DNA of 64,000 bases, from contig CM114271.1 in NCBI GenBank assembly GCA_050084515.1, positions 806,001 through 870,000 of the forward strand. Direction: 5' to 3'. The notes under the pieces were generated by a model. The model was not told the DNA's origin and made no database searches. It was given only the letters and a program-made list of their open reading frames with translations. The DNA is from Blasia pusilla. Its lineage: Eukaryota; Marchantiophyta; Marchantiopsida; Blasiales. Both the position numbers and the translations under genes were made by a program. Each line of letters opens with the position of its first letter. Position 1 is the stretch's first letter. Below, one piece after another: positions 1-10,965 of this stretch.

Positions 1-126
1 CGAGCTATACTTTGCCTCTGTAGAGTTGTTCGAGCCACTAGCATAAGCCACCACAAACTCTCTACCATCATCTTCATGCTGGGTGAGCATGGCTTGAAGC
101 CCCAACATGCTCCAATCGGTATGCAA
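1..126 (-). pseudogene. RNase H start, cut by window edge
   Basis: The minus strand reads LHTDWSMLGLQAMLTQ followed by DDGREFVVAY, the N-terminal strand of a Ty3/gypsy RNase H with the first catalytic Asp (HTD). The rest lies outside the window. A fuller copy of the same domain is at 61720-62052. Confidence 0.7.
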
Positions 127-1224
127 CTAGAAAGGACGCCCCCTGATCCGTCTCCTCAATATGGGCGCAAACATCAATCTATCCTTGAGCATCTGAAATG
201 CTCTCTCTTGTTCATCCCCCCAGTGCCACCCTTGATCCACCTTGGTCAGCAAGGTCAGCGGCTTTGCAATCAAGCTAAAATCCTTGACGTACCGTCGATA
301 GAAGTTCGCCAATCCCGTGAATGCACGAACTCGACTCACATCTGTATGGCGTGGAATGCGTGGAATGCGTGAAATAGCCTCTGCCTTTATCTGTTGCACA
401 CCAAGGCCCCCTAGGTATATCGTATGACCCACGTACTCAATCTGGTTGTAGAAGAACTTGCACTTGCGTGGATGTAGCTTCAGCCCATGTAATTGCAATC
501 GTCAAAACATCTCCTCTAGATGTTTCTCATGCTCCTCAACCGTGGCGCTAAAGACTATGATATCATCAATATAATACCTAGCAAAATCCACACCTGCCAA
601 GATCCTATCCATGACCCTCTGAAACTCAGCCAGGGCGTTCTTTAACCTAAATGGTAAGAATCGCCATAGGTACAAGCAATCCTTCCCGTGAGGATCGATG
701 CCCCAAAATGCCGTCTTTTGCCTTTCCTCCAATTTGATAGGCAATTGATGGTATCCGGCTTGAAGATATAATGAAGTGAAGACCTTTGCATGCTTGTAGG
801 ATCGTCGGAAGAGCGGTGTATCACTCGACAACTCAATGCGGATCCCTGGACCCTTCAGTGTACCAAAATCATGCATACTTAATGCAAAACATCTCCTATA
901 ACTCCTAAGGAACTAGTGTATCCGGCGCCGCTCTCCTCTTGTCAACTTAGGGCCAATATCTGGCTCCCAAGTCTCCATCGTGACTATGGTAGGACTCTCC
1001 GGTGCGGATGTCAATGGTTGTTATGGTGCAACCCCGTCTCGGATAATAGAACTCTTATCTCCACGCGCAGTACCCGAAACCATGCTTGATGCTGTGGCTA
1101 TCATCTCCTGGCGTATCTGCAAAACATCCGAAGAAGTCCAAGGGTACCTCTCCTGATCACCCCTGGTGTGTCGATCTCCTCGAGTCTTGCCCCCGGCCAT
1201 TGCCTCAACTATCTCGGTAGGCAT
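127..1224 (-). pseudogene. reverse transcriptase of the DNMT-gypsy element
   Basis: After the methyltransferase the frame runs through a DIGPKLTRGERRRIH linker into the RT fingers. The catalytic motif YYIDDIIVF is present (YIDD at 562-573), then the thumb/connection block FTGLANFYRRYVKDFS. Stops interrupt it: a TGA at 499-501 and a TAG at 127-129 just before RNase H. About 75 residues of the fingers, present in the copy near 62.1-62.4 kb, are missing here between the RRSYKHAK and VFTSLYLQAGYHQ segments, so this copy has an internal deletion. The family role is to copy the element's RNA into DNA. Confidence 0.85.
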
Positions 1225-1381
1225 GGGCTCACCAACGCAACAGTTGTGATCTATCTCATCCTCAAACGACCTTGCTCAACTACTCCTAAGTTGAGAATCC
1301 ATGTTAAGCAGTTCATGTCCATCGCCTGATCCAAGACATGATGTCATGATGCCTTTGATAGTGACGGTACTTCCATCACTC

Positions 1382-2270
1382 CTAGGGTAATTCCATCGCT
1401 TGCTCTCGCTCATCGGCGTTGGGCTCCACCAACCTCTGTACTTGGTCATCCCAAACTAAGCCAGGTCCGGCCTCCTTGTATGCAAAGGAAGCAAGAAAAC
1501 TCAAAAATGTGGGAATGGTTTCCCGTGGCATGCCAATCTTGTTGACCACAGTCAACGATGGTCGATCAACGTGCCTCATTGCCTGTGATCGACGACCTGG
1601 ATCCACAATAGAATCCACCAAAAAATCTAAGGGGCGCTCCACTCTTGCATATGCCCTCCGAAATACCTCGTGTGATACCAAGTTTGTCCACCAAAGACAC
1701 GGACGATATGCTCGTGAACCCATACTCGCCGCATCCAACAAAACTGCCGGGCCGATCCATGCGCGCACCTGATGTGCATTCGTCACCACACAGGACCTCG
1801 AATCATCCAAAATTGGTACATTCTCCAGAATGTATGCTCGAGGACGAGATTGATGCTCTTGCAAGTGTTGCAAGATCCACATCATCTCCCAAAACAACAT
1901 GGACCGAGAGTCAGCTAATCCGCTACCTCGTCCAGCACTTGACAGGCCCTAACATGGCCAACCAGCAATGACCACGACTATGGCCCCTACCAGTTCCAAG
2001 TCCTGCACCCCCAACAATGAAATGTCCCTTGGTAGGGAACTCCGGTAACCCTGAATGGCGGACGCAGACAAGAAGTTAGGAAAACGGAGGCGTAACTATG
2101 CCACATGGTGAAGTGAAACGCGCCTCATAACATCATCAATCTCAACGTATAGGTATTGTTGTACGCGCACTCATGCCTACAAAAAATAGCTAAACTAGTG
2201 TTGATCCCTCCAAAGAGATCCAGCACGCGAATGCCCTTCTCTGGGATGTACCACACAATCGGGGTGGTGT
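1382..2270 (-). pseudogene. cytosine-5 DNA methyltransferase inside gypsy pol
   Basis: Conserved C5-methyltransferase motifs appear in the right order on the minus strand. Motif I (SAM binding) reads VLDLFGGINTS at 2206-2226 and just beyond. Motif IV is GWPC, with the catalytic Cys at 1952-1954. Motif VI is ENVP at 1814-1825, followed by a WWTNL block of the motif VIII type. The C-terminus, ADEREQAMELP, is of the motif IX/X type. The span of about 285 codons is compact, like bacterial enzymes, and far shorter than plant MET1, CMT or DRM. It lies between protease and RT and shares the RT frame over its C-terminal half. The Gln of the PCQ motif is a TAG stop (1949-1951), another TAG falls shortly before it, and a frameshift near 2150 separates motif I from motif IV. 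Biologically it would transfer a methyl group from SAM to cytosine; this copy cannot. Confidence 0.85.
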
Positions 2271-2639
2271 CCAAAGGGGTCATAGCAGCACTCCTGGCTA
2301 CCTTGGGTTCCTCTGACCCATCGCGCTCTAGTGCAAACGCCTCACTCCACCCTGTCTGTACATGCTCATCGGATAAACGTCAAAGCTCTTCACTCAAGCC
2401 CCACAACGACATCTCTCCTCCACAGAATGATGCGGCTACCATAACACTCCTCTCCCTAGACATGTCAAGAATGGGAGTATCCTCTGCATGTCCCTCAATC
2501 AAATTACTAGGCCAAGTGATGGCATTGCTAAATGCTGCTAAGGTTGCCATCTCTCATGGCTGTCGCTCGATCACTGCACATGTGAATCAAACGGGTAATG
2601 AGCTAACTCGCTCATCACCTGACTGCCATCCTAGTCTCT

Positions 2640-3228
2640 AGGACGTTGACTTCTCCTAGTAATCCAAGGAAAACCCTATCGGATATAACATTGCTCCACC
2701 AACCAAGACATCCTAGGACTCTGCATCAATCACTATCGCCTTGGCTCGCACCACGGACTCATCTGTGGGATGTCCCGGGCGAATCCTCACCACGAGCTCA
2801 TGTTGGGTGATATAATGTGTGGTACTTGCTCCATCCAAGGATGTCTATCTCCGGAATGGACAACGCTCCACATCGGCTCTCGTCAAGCCCAATCCTCTGA
2901 ATGACGCTTTCCCCAACATCAGGGGTTGCGCTCCTGAATCCAACAAGACGCGCTGCGGACTAAAAACTCTACCTCCTGGACTCACCAACTGGAAGACCTC
3001 TCCCCGGTTATCCAGAAACACAACACCAGGAGAAGCCATGGTACGCTCTATCGCGGGTCTAGCCGGCATCTCCGCCATCCTAGCAACCGCAGCCTGCCAT
3101 GAATATGACGTGGACGGCCCGAGTATCCGCTCCAAGGGCAGGTCCATGACCTCCTTTGCAATCACCTCTAAATATGATGCAAGAGCTCCAACTCCATGCT
3201 CACATAGCGAAGCGGCCAACAGGACCAC
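2640..3228 (-). pseudogene. retroviral-type aspartic protease remnant
   Basis: The active-site motif LLDSGAQP is visible, with the catalytic Asp codon at plus positions 2938-2940. It continues the gag frame directly after the TAG at 3229. Downstream, beyond more TAG stops, the reading continues with DVLVGGAMLYPIGFSLD, which resembles the C-terminal half of pepsin-like retrotransposon proteases. The function would be to cut the gag-pol polyprotein. It is broken by several in-frame TAG codons. Confidence 0.75.
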
Positions 3229-4603
3229 CTAGTGTACGATCTCTAGCCCACCCGGACCAGCTATTTGCTCTGGTGCCCTCTGTGGCCCTCGGTTCGGACG
3301 TAACTCAGGGTCTAAACTGAAACACCTGGCATGTGTATGACCATACCTCTGACAATAGTCACGCTGATAACCTTTTGGTGTAGCACCATCTCCTCCTCCA
3401 TGTTGAGGTACACGTCCTTGACCCTGACGAGCGCAATCACGCTGATGATGGGCTCCACCACATGACCAACAAGTAATCCTAGGCGGTTGCTGCTGAGCCA
3501 TATATAAAGGCGCAGATCTCTGTGATACGGTTTCCCCGTATCCTCCCTGAGCTCGTGGTGCCATAGTTGACCTATCTCGGAGTCCACGTTGTTGCACTAG
3601 TGGTGCAGACAATCGTGACTGCTCTCGCCCACAACCCATGGTGGCTACGCTCTCCTCCGTCATGTTGCGCTCAATGTTCTCGACGGTCCTAAAAACATCT
3701 CTCAACATAGGGGAGGTGTTCATAAGAAGCACCCCTCTCGCACCCATGTCCGCACGGTCCGGTCGAGCATTGTGTACATGACTAGATAGCCTGAGCCTCT
3801 ATCACCCCCTGAGTGACGTTGATCAACCAACGCAAGCGAGTGTAAGACTCACGCAAACTCTTGCCTGGGCGCCTCTGGAAGTCGTGGATGCTTTGTAACT
3901 TCTCCGTCCATATCCCCTGGTAGCTCGTCCTCAACTTAGGGAAGAACTCAACCACGGGTTTGAACCTAGGATGAGCCCGACTAGATGGTGCAAGTGCTCC
4001 AATGCAAGTGACCCCTCCTAAAACATCACTAGTGGAAGAGGAAGTAGTCTCTCTTGATTCCTCCTCCTCATCTAGGAACGGCTCCGTCCATGACACATAG
4101 TGTGGGTCATAGTAGAGTCACCATGCCTCAATCTCCTAGGCATATCTGTGGGAGAATTCATGGTAATCGTCCATGGGCGCCCCCTCTAAATGCTGGAACA
4201 TACCATTGCATGGTGTAAATGGATTTAACTCTCTAGAGTTTGTAGCCCGCTGTGAGTCACACCAACTCCTAAACTCCGCCATGAAGTAGAGTGTAAACTC
4301 TAGACATCCCACACAGTCTATGTCCCCTAAACCCATACATCATTGATGCTCCTAGCATCTACACAAAACCCAATATCCCAAATAACTTCCTAATACCCAA
4401 AAATCCCTCACACGTGTAGGGCACGACACCATAATGGGTAACTTGACAATAATGTCGATGTCGCTCCTCGACAGTTGCAAATCTCGACCCCAACTCGGTC
4501 GTGAAGACAAATCCTCCTCGATGTGCGGTGCAAATCCAGTGGTCCAATGCGGCACTGGCACTCGGCACGGCACTCGAGAATGGGGTGCGGCACTCGGTGG
4601 CAT
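3229..4603 (-). pseudogene. gag polyprotein remnant with zinc knuckle
   Basis: Several minus-strand pieces make up a gag region. The piece at 3782-4096 has an acidic start followed by an FQRRPGKSLRESYTRLRWL segment that resembles the retrotransposon gag capsid domain. The piece at 3229-3747 contains a zinc knuckle, CWSCGGAHHQRDC (CX2CX3HX4C), and a second degenerate one (CQRYGHTHARC, in which the second Cys is Tyr). It ends in a TAG at 3229-3231 that is in the same frame as the protease, so gag and pol are separated by a single stop. That stop could be decay or a readthrough signal. Frameshifts and stops upstream show that this copy is dead. Confidence 0.75.
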
Positions 4604-4609
4604 ACCCTC

Positions 4610-6176
4610 CTAAATCAGCAATTCACACGCTCTACTCCTTCACTAAGAATCCGCAATGGAGATGGTGCGGTGCAGCCATGAGCGGCACGGAGCGGCAATC
4701 GGAGGCGCGTTACGGCTATGGGCGTCACCGCACAGTACTTGATCGTCGTCGAGCGGCTACCAATCACAACATAGCAGCATGAAATGAAAACTCAAACCCC
4801 ATCACCTACCATTACTAGTTGATGACGAGATTGCAATTACGGTGGCGGCCAAAACAAAGTACTTGGTGGCGGCGCAAGTCAGAGAATCAACGGTCATCGT
4901 GGAATACCCTCCGCTTCGTAATAGTGGCAATGGCAACCAAGGGTGGACAACGGCCGAACGCGGCTCTAAGCAACGCTAGGCGGCGGCAACGGCCGACGGT
5001 GGACGGTGAAGGTTGACTGTTTAGGGTGACGGTTGACCATTTAGGCCGACCGGTGGACGGTGACGCAAACCGTTGACAATTGACGGTGACAGCCGGCGGC
5101 GGCGCGGCTGCTGGTTTAGGGTTTGAACAATTTAACCATTAAAATTGCCTAATAATGGCAATTTTGCAAGATTGACCATAACTTTTTGCTCACAACTCCA
5201 AATTATGCACTGTCTATTGCACAATGTGCACAACGTCATGATCTACGACTGCGTTAAAAATATTTTGAATCAAACATTCCAATAAAATTGACGGGATTGT
5301 CGTAAAGCCCAATGTCTCGTTCTCCTACACAAAATTTGGCAGCGCTTTCGTGCTGATTTCTCCCCCAAAAAAATATAAAACCTGTGAGAACACAAATCAA
5401 CAAACTAGATGGTGCTCCCAAGAGCACTGACATGGAGCAATCCGCCCCCATACTCAATTCCTATCAAAAATTGGTTAGCGCTTCCGCGTGCCACTCTCTC
5501 GTACAAAAAATCAGCAAAGAAAAACAGCAAACTCGCACGGCTCTTGCTCTGGTGAGCACTCCCATGAGCCATGAAGCGTTTAACACGGTCCCCCAACCTG
5601 CACCAAACATCGAGCAACCAGGGAGCTCCCCTATGAATCTCTCTCACTCACTCATTCTCTCTTTGTAAAATAAGACCTCTCGCAACACCATAGTTCTTAC
5701 ATGTGTACACTCTCACATGTCTCTCTCAATGTCAAACCAAACCCATTCTCCTAATGAGAGGCTTGGGTTATACACACAAGGCAAGCAAAACCATAACTCC
5801 ACAGCCTCATGCCAACAGGTTCAACAAAGAGAGAATGAGTTCTCAAGCTCTCTCTCCTTGAGATATACCTCTCCCCTCTCCCAAGCTCTCTCCATGGTAA
5901 CCTATGCTTCCAAGTCACCTCCTTGGCTCTTGACCTGATGTAGGAGGTCAAGGGAAACTTACCAAAAATAGAAAGTCGACCATATACTTAAAATGGTACT
6001 TACCTAAAATAGTAAGTTCCTCAATATGGCTCCAAATGAGCCGAAACCAAGGGGAAACCTACTCTCTCAGGTTTCCTAGGGCCTCAGCAGGTCATCCTCG
6101 ACCTCTTGAGCGTGTCCTCCACTACTCGTGAAGGCGCTCTACTAGATCTCACCGATCTATCCTAAAAGACGTGACA
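4610..6176 (-). repeat. LTR / 5' terminal region of the DNMT-gypsy element
   Basis: This stretch aligns by eye, in reverse complement, with 61157-61396, 62491-62787 and 63286-64000. Shared landmarks are the TGTCACGTCTTTTAGG start, the block ending near 5741 (minus) with 'cctctcattaggaga', and a GC-rich block of short CGGTTGACC-like repeats at 4979-5100. The inner boundary with the gag region is not clear; I could not see a primer-binding site, so the position 4610 is approximate. No protein is encoded here. Confidence 0.65.
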
Positions 6177-7976
6177 CCTATCTTGCTTATATCACATACA
6201 ACCCTACAATTTGGTGTAATAGTTGCCTCATGAATAATATAAATATTTTTGGGAACGAGATTTATCATGCCATACCGCCTCTATTATAAACAAGAATAAG
6301 CCTCCACCAAAAAAATTATCAGCCATATGACACCTCGAGTTTTTCTAGCAGCACTACTAATAGTTGTTGTAAACCCTTTCAGCGCACTGGCCCCATACTT
6401 GTTCATAAACTAATATATAAGATTGAACCCTTCATACTAATTATATTTTAATAGGAGAGAGTTAGAAAGAGTTGAATTAGGAAAATGTGTTGCAACAGGT
6501 ATATATTGAGCAATTCACAATCCAAAAATTGAGATTCTTGATTGACTTACTCAATCAACAATCGGTTGGAGATGTAGAAACCAAACCACGTAATATGTAG
6601 TGCTCAAAGATACCACTTCTTTGATCAAATAGAACTTTTATCTTATAATTAATTATTTTTCATCATCCACTAAATAACTTAAATAAAATGTTCATTGATT
6701 ACACAACATGCTTAAGCATGTCTTTAGACTTTTCTTTCTTTTATGGTTTTTCTATTAGACCCCACTCAATGAAGGTGAAGAATATTTTTCTTTTCAAACC
6801 TATCTTTGATAAGTGGAGCCTCACAACAACTATAAATGCATGGGTTGGATAAAGATTTGGTTCTTTTTTAATTGAATAATGGAGCTTTTGGTAGGTGGAT
6901 TATTTGATGTATCTACAACTATTCTACTCTCATCACATAATAGAGGAACAAGAAACGGTTGTGCCTTAAAATCAATAAACTCTTCTTCAATCAAATCAAA
7001 AAATTTGAAAGCAAGATAGGGTTGAGTAAGATCATGACCACCGTCACACGCCTTTGGGATTCCAATTGCTTTCGGTAATATACTTCTAATCTTGTATAGT
7101 TGAGCATAATACTCCCACTCATTTAACCTTCTTTTTTATTTTATTTTTTTAATCCATCCTATTTTGTTCCTTAATTTTTCTGGCTAATGATTTTATAATT
7201 AATTTGAATTTAAAGAAATCGCAATTGATTGTGACTCAGATTGTCTTGGTTGCAATCGTAAAAATAGAAATCTTCTTACAAATTTAAGAAAAGTTATCTC
7301 TACTATTTACTCCATTGAATTGTAAGACCTAAAAACAAGACAATCTTGATCACTAAGATCCAAATCACTATACTCTACATTTATGACAAATAAGTGAAAA
7401 AGCTTACCGGAAATTAGCTTATCGAATGTATATTTCAAACACTATTCCAACTTGTAGCTTCTTTAGGTCATGCCTTCTTCCTTGATAAATATAATTCGAT
7501 CTTCAAAAAATTACTAAGATTTGAAATGAACAAATATTCGTTACATTGGAAATAGTAAGAAACATGCAATAAAATCATTATATCCACATGTAATGACAAC
7601 ATTTGAAGAAAATGACATGAGAATGAAGGTTGTGTTAACTTTGTCATTTCTATATTAAATATCTCATAACTCTCGAATTTGTGGATCACTATCATAAATT
7701 AGGCTACAAGGTTGATATTTTGACTAACTCATTTGGATAATAACTCAAGATTAGAGGCTTTGGTAAAGGTTAATGGCACAAACTAGAGGCTTTTATACAA
7801 CCATGCACATCAATCGTGCTTTCTTTTGGAAAGGAACTTGTAATGATAAAAGATTGATCCCAACGAGGATCAGTTGGAAAGAATATGTTCTAAATTGGAA
7901 TAGTTAGATATAAATTATACTCAAAATTTTCTAGATGAAAAAAACTTGATGAAATGAAGGAAGAAATAAACAAATA
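6177..7976. other. AT-rich intergenic stretch, nothing recognised
   Basis: No reading frame longer than about 75 codons with a recognisable protein. No clear repeats, tRNA or structured RNA seen. Confidence 0.5.
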
Positions 7977-8198
7977 CTAGTAAGGTGCGCCGTGTGATGC
8001 ACGGGAAATAAAAAATTGTTTGAAGAGTTAGTGTATAGCCCGTGAAATAAAGAGATTAATGATGTTGCACATAAATTCAAAATTTTCTTGTTGAAATGAA
8101 AAAAATGGAAAAAATAATTATGGGAAGACGAAACAAAATTGGGAAGAAGGGGAAAAAATAAGGAGAAAAGGGGGTGTTAAATTTTATATATATATAGA
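7977..8198 (-). mobile_element. mini-Helitron (222 bp)
   Basis: On the minus strand it begins TCTATATATATATAAAA and ends in a CCGTG-CATCA-CACGG hairpin followed about 10 bases later by CTAG and a T. The 5' TC, 3' CTRR and subterminal hairpin are the hallmarks of non-autonomous Helitrons. The 5' flank is T rather than the usual A, so that end is less certain. Confidence 0.55.
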
Positions 8199-10684
8199 AA
8201 TTTGCCACTTAATTTTTTTAGTATAGAGCCACTTAATTTTTTTTTAAAGGGCTAGGTTCAGGCAATTGAACCTAGCCCTACCCTAAACCTTTTACCCACC
8301 CAACCCTTCACGCCGTTGTCGCCGCCTCCGCAGATCCTACAGCTCACAACATTTTTGCGAGATCTGACGGCCCAGACAAACCAAATGTTAGATCTTTAAT
8401 CTAACGGAAACAGCCCAAGGTCTGAGTGACCTTGCGCTTTCTCCCTCCCCCCTTCGTCCTACCCCAATTGCCCCACCCTGCAATCCCTCATTTCTCGTAT
8501 CTCAGTGCCGTCCGCTCTCCTCAATCATGCACTCGATGCACTCTTGAGTGCACGAGGATCCACATCTCCCAACTCGATGTCATCCTGTCGTTCTACGCTC
8601 TTGAGAGCACATGGGGGTTCTCATAAGCGCTCGAGAGCGCGCGGATCTTGACTCCAACGTGCTCGAGTGCAACTTGGGTGATTGGGTTGGGCTCTCTTAG
8701 TTTCTCTCTCTTGTCTGCTCTCCCTCCCTCCCTCTCTCCCTCCCTTGACCTTATTGCCTTTGAACGTCCCCCGTACCCCCTCCACTCGAACCCAATTTCC
8801 CATCAACTGGCTCTCCTCGCTGCGGCTCATCCCGCTCTCCTCTCCTTGGTGCTGCCATCGAAATGCTTGACCTGTAGCTCCACCTATGCTTTGGCCAGGG
8901 CTGTGTACTCGTGAGTTTTGCATGTGTGGCTAATGCGTCCGTGCTAGATGTGGTCGTGGACATTTGACGGAGCTCTTGTTTCAAAAGCTCGTGCTTGAGG
9001 AGCTTGTGCTTGAGTGTTTAGCAACAAGCCCTGTGGCACTAAGGATTGTCACACTCCTGTTGGCAGTGAGGGCATTGCGAATTGTAGCTAGGAAAAAGCC
9101 CCGGACTTACTACCTTTCCTTTTTTTCTTTGTCTCGTTATTTCTTATTACAGTGAGCATAGGCCCGACCCTCTCTACTCACAGGCGCCGCTCACGCCGTG
9201 GTGACCAACGACTCTAATATTCTGCTCTCTCCCTGTGAATCCCAAACACCCATCATCACTTTGCATAGAACAAAGCATGGCATCCACTCCCGCCGCATTG
9301 ATAGCCCTATGCTCTTTTGCTCTTCCTCACTATGTTGTTCCTGTCCCCTAAGGTAGATCCGTGTTGGAACGTTGGGGCTCTAAGTGGAGTGCAGTTTTTG
9401 TGATCGAAGTCTCTCTATGGTCACGGTGCAAGCATGCACCGTGGACTCTTGATTGGTCTACTGATTTTATCTCAACTCAATATGAGATATAACCTGCATG
9501 AGAAAGATTCTCTTCCGAGATGGCTGCCCTCTGGCTAACTTTTTTGATTTCTTGTGGCAAATTGGTAAGATCTCTTCAGTACTCGAGCTGAGTACTTGGG
9601 TTTAGGGTGATAGGGTAGGGGAGACGTTGTAATCAGACATTCACACAGATCTATTCCCAACAAAGCTTCCGTTTGCAATAAGCTTTCAATTCAAAATAAG
9701 CTTTATATGGATGCTAATTTTGCTTTCTACTTTCACATGTAGACTCTGGCTCTCTAGATCTCAGAATAGTTATAACACCATATGAATATTTAAGACTACA
9801 CACCTTCACATCTTTTCCCATATATAGGGCTATATTTAGTCTCATGCGTATGTGGGGTGGACCTAATGGGCACTTTCAGGCTGACCGGGGACTCCCTCTA
9901 AGAAGGTGAGTGATCTTTTCATTTTTTTGCAGAGCCTTCGTCGAATGTGCTCTCTTTGTCATTGTTGGGCCTCGTTAGGTGATATTGAGGGCTCCCCTGG
10001 TTGTCATTTTGAAGTTGTAGTTCTCTTGCCTTGATCTATGCTGCACGATTGTTTGGAAGTGTTTGCAGATATGCGTGGTGACTTGGGAGCCTGGAGAAAC
10101 TTCAACTCGGGAGGCAAACCTAGAGTTACTTTCGACTTGGGAGTTGTTGGAGACGGAAGCCGACTTGGAAGCTGATGGAAGTCAATGTTTTTGGAGACGG
10201 GAGCTCCCCTACACTTGGGAGGTGAGCACAAAACTACCAACCGCACAACATGGACACTCGGAAGTTGAGCAATTGGAGACTAAGGCGACTTGTGAACTAA
10301 GCTATGGGATTGAAGATCGGAAAAATCTCCCATATGCACTATGCAATGGCTTCCTCATAGATTATCTAATTCCACATCCATGCCATTTTTATGCATGTGA
10401 CCTATACACTTTAGGCCAACCCCGAACCCATATAAACGTTTACATGACTCTTGCATATGAGATAGATACTTAATGTTCATCCCCTACATGTGCAATTACT
10501 ATCCATGGTAGACTCAAGGATAGGGGTAGAAATTCAATGGATTTCATAGAGGATTCTTTTCAGTTACATCACTTCTAGATTCCCCTTTAATTGGCTTCGA
10601 TCTTAGTAACACCATGTCTGGGGTCAATCCTCAATCCCAGAGGGAATTCAACATATTTTCAAGATCAATCTGGAAATTAATCCT
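8199..10684. other. intergenic, partly GC-rich; no supported gene
   Basis: The segment 8260-9160 is richer in C and CT runs, and 10080-10220 has a repetitive 'acttggga' texture that opens a low-complexity frame. I recognise no protein domain. It could be the 5' flank of the Helitron that follows, or captured host sequence. Confidence 0.4.
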
Positions 10685-10965
10685 TTGTATAAAGATGATA
10701 GGACACTTACAGAATTACCTAATCCTACCTCCGGCTTAGAGATCCTTCCGTCATCCTCTCTCCAAAGCATTATTAAGGCCTCCCAAGACAAAGGACAAGT
10801 TACACATAACATTAAGCATGATCCTTACCACAATGACTTGAACATACTCCAAGATATTTCATACTCCTTGCCTATCCAAAGACGAAGCTCTATTGATATC
10901 TTTGATAATGGTAGCATATCTTTGCGGGCAGTTGTATCTTCTCGAGACAAACTTCTAACGGACAT

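Larger units (their letters stand above)
1..6176 (-). mobile_element. Ty3/gypsy LTR retrotransposon carrying a DNA methyltransferase, decayed, cut by window edge
   Basis: On the minus strand the order is terminal LTR region (from 6176), gag, aspartic protease, cytosine-5 DNA methyltransferase, reverse transcriptase, and the beginning of RNase H; integrase would lie beyond base 1. The 6176 end starts TGTCACGTC and the same terminus recurs at 61157 on the plus strand, which supports it as a true element end. The pol parts are largely in one frame, interrupted by stop codons and at least one frameshift near 2150, so this copy is inactive. Order gag-PR-RT-RH is typical of Ty3/gypsy; the methyltransferase between PR and RT is not. 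Known precedents for retrotransposon methyltransferases are in charophyte algae and dinoflagellates. Confidence 0.88.

Noticed and set aside
2156-3232. Plus-strand frames of 161 and 137 codons
   Set aside because: They are antisense to the protease and methyltransferase of the retrotransposon.
10063-10473. 136-codon plus-strand frame rich in Glu, Leu and Trp
   Set aside because: It derives from a repetitive 'acttggga/ggag' texture; no family recognised.
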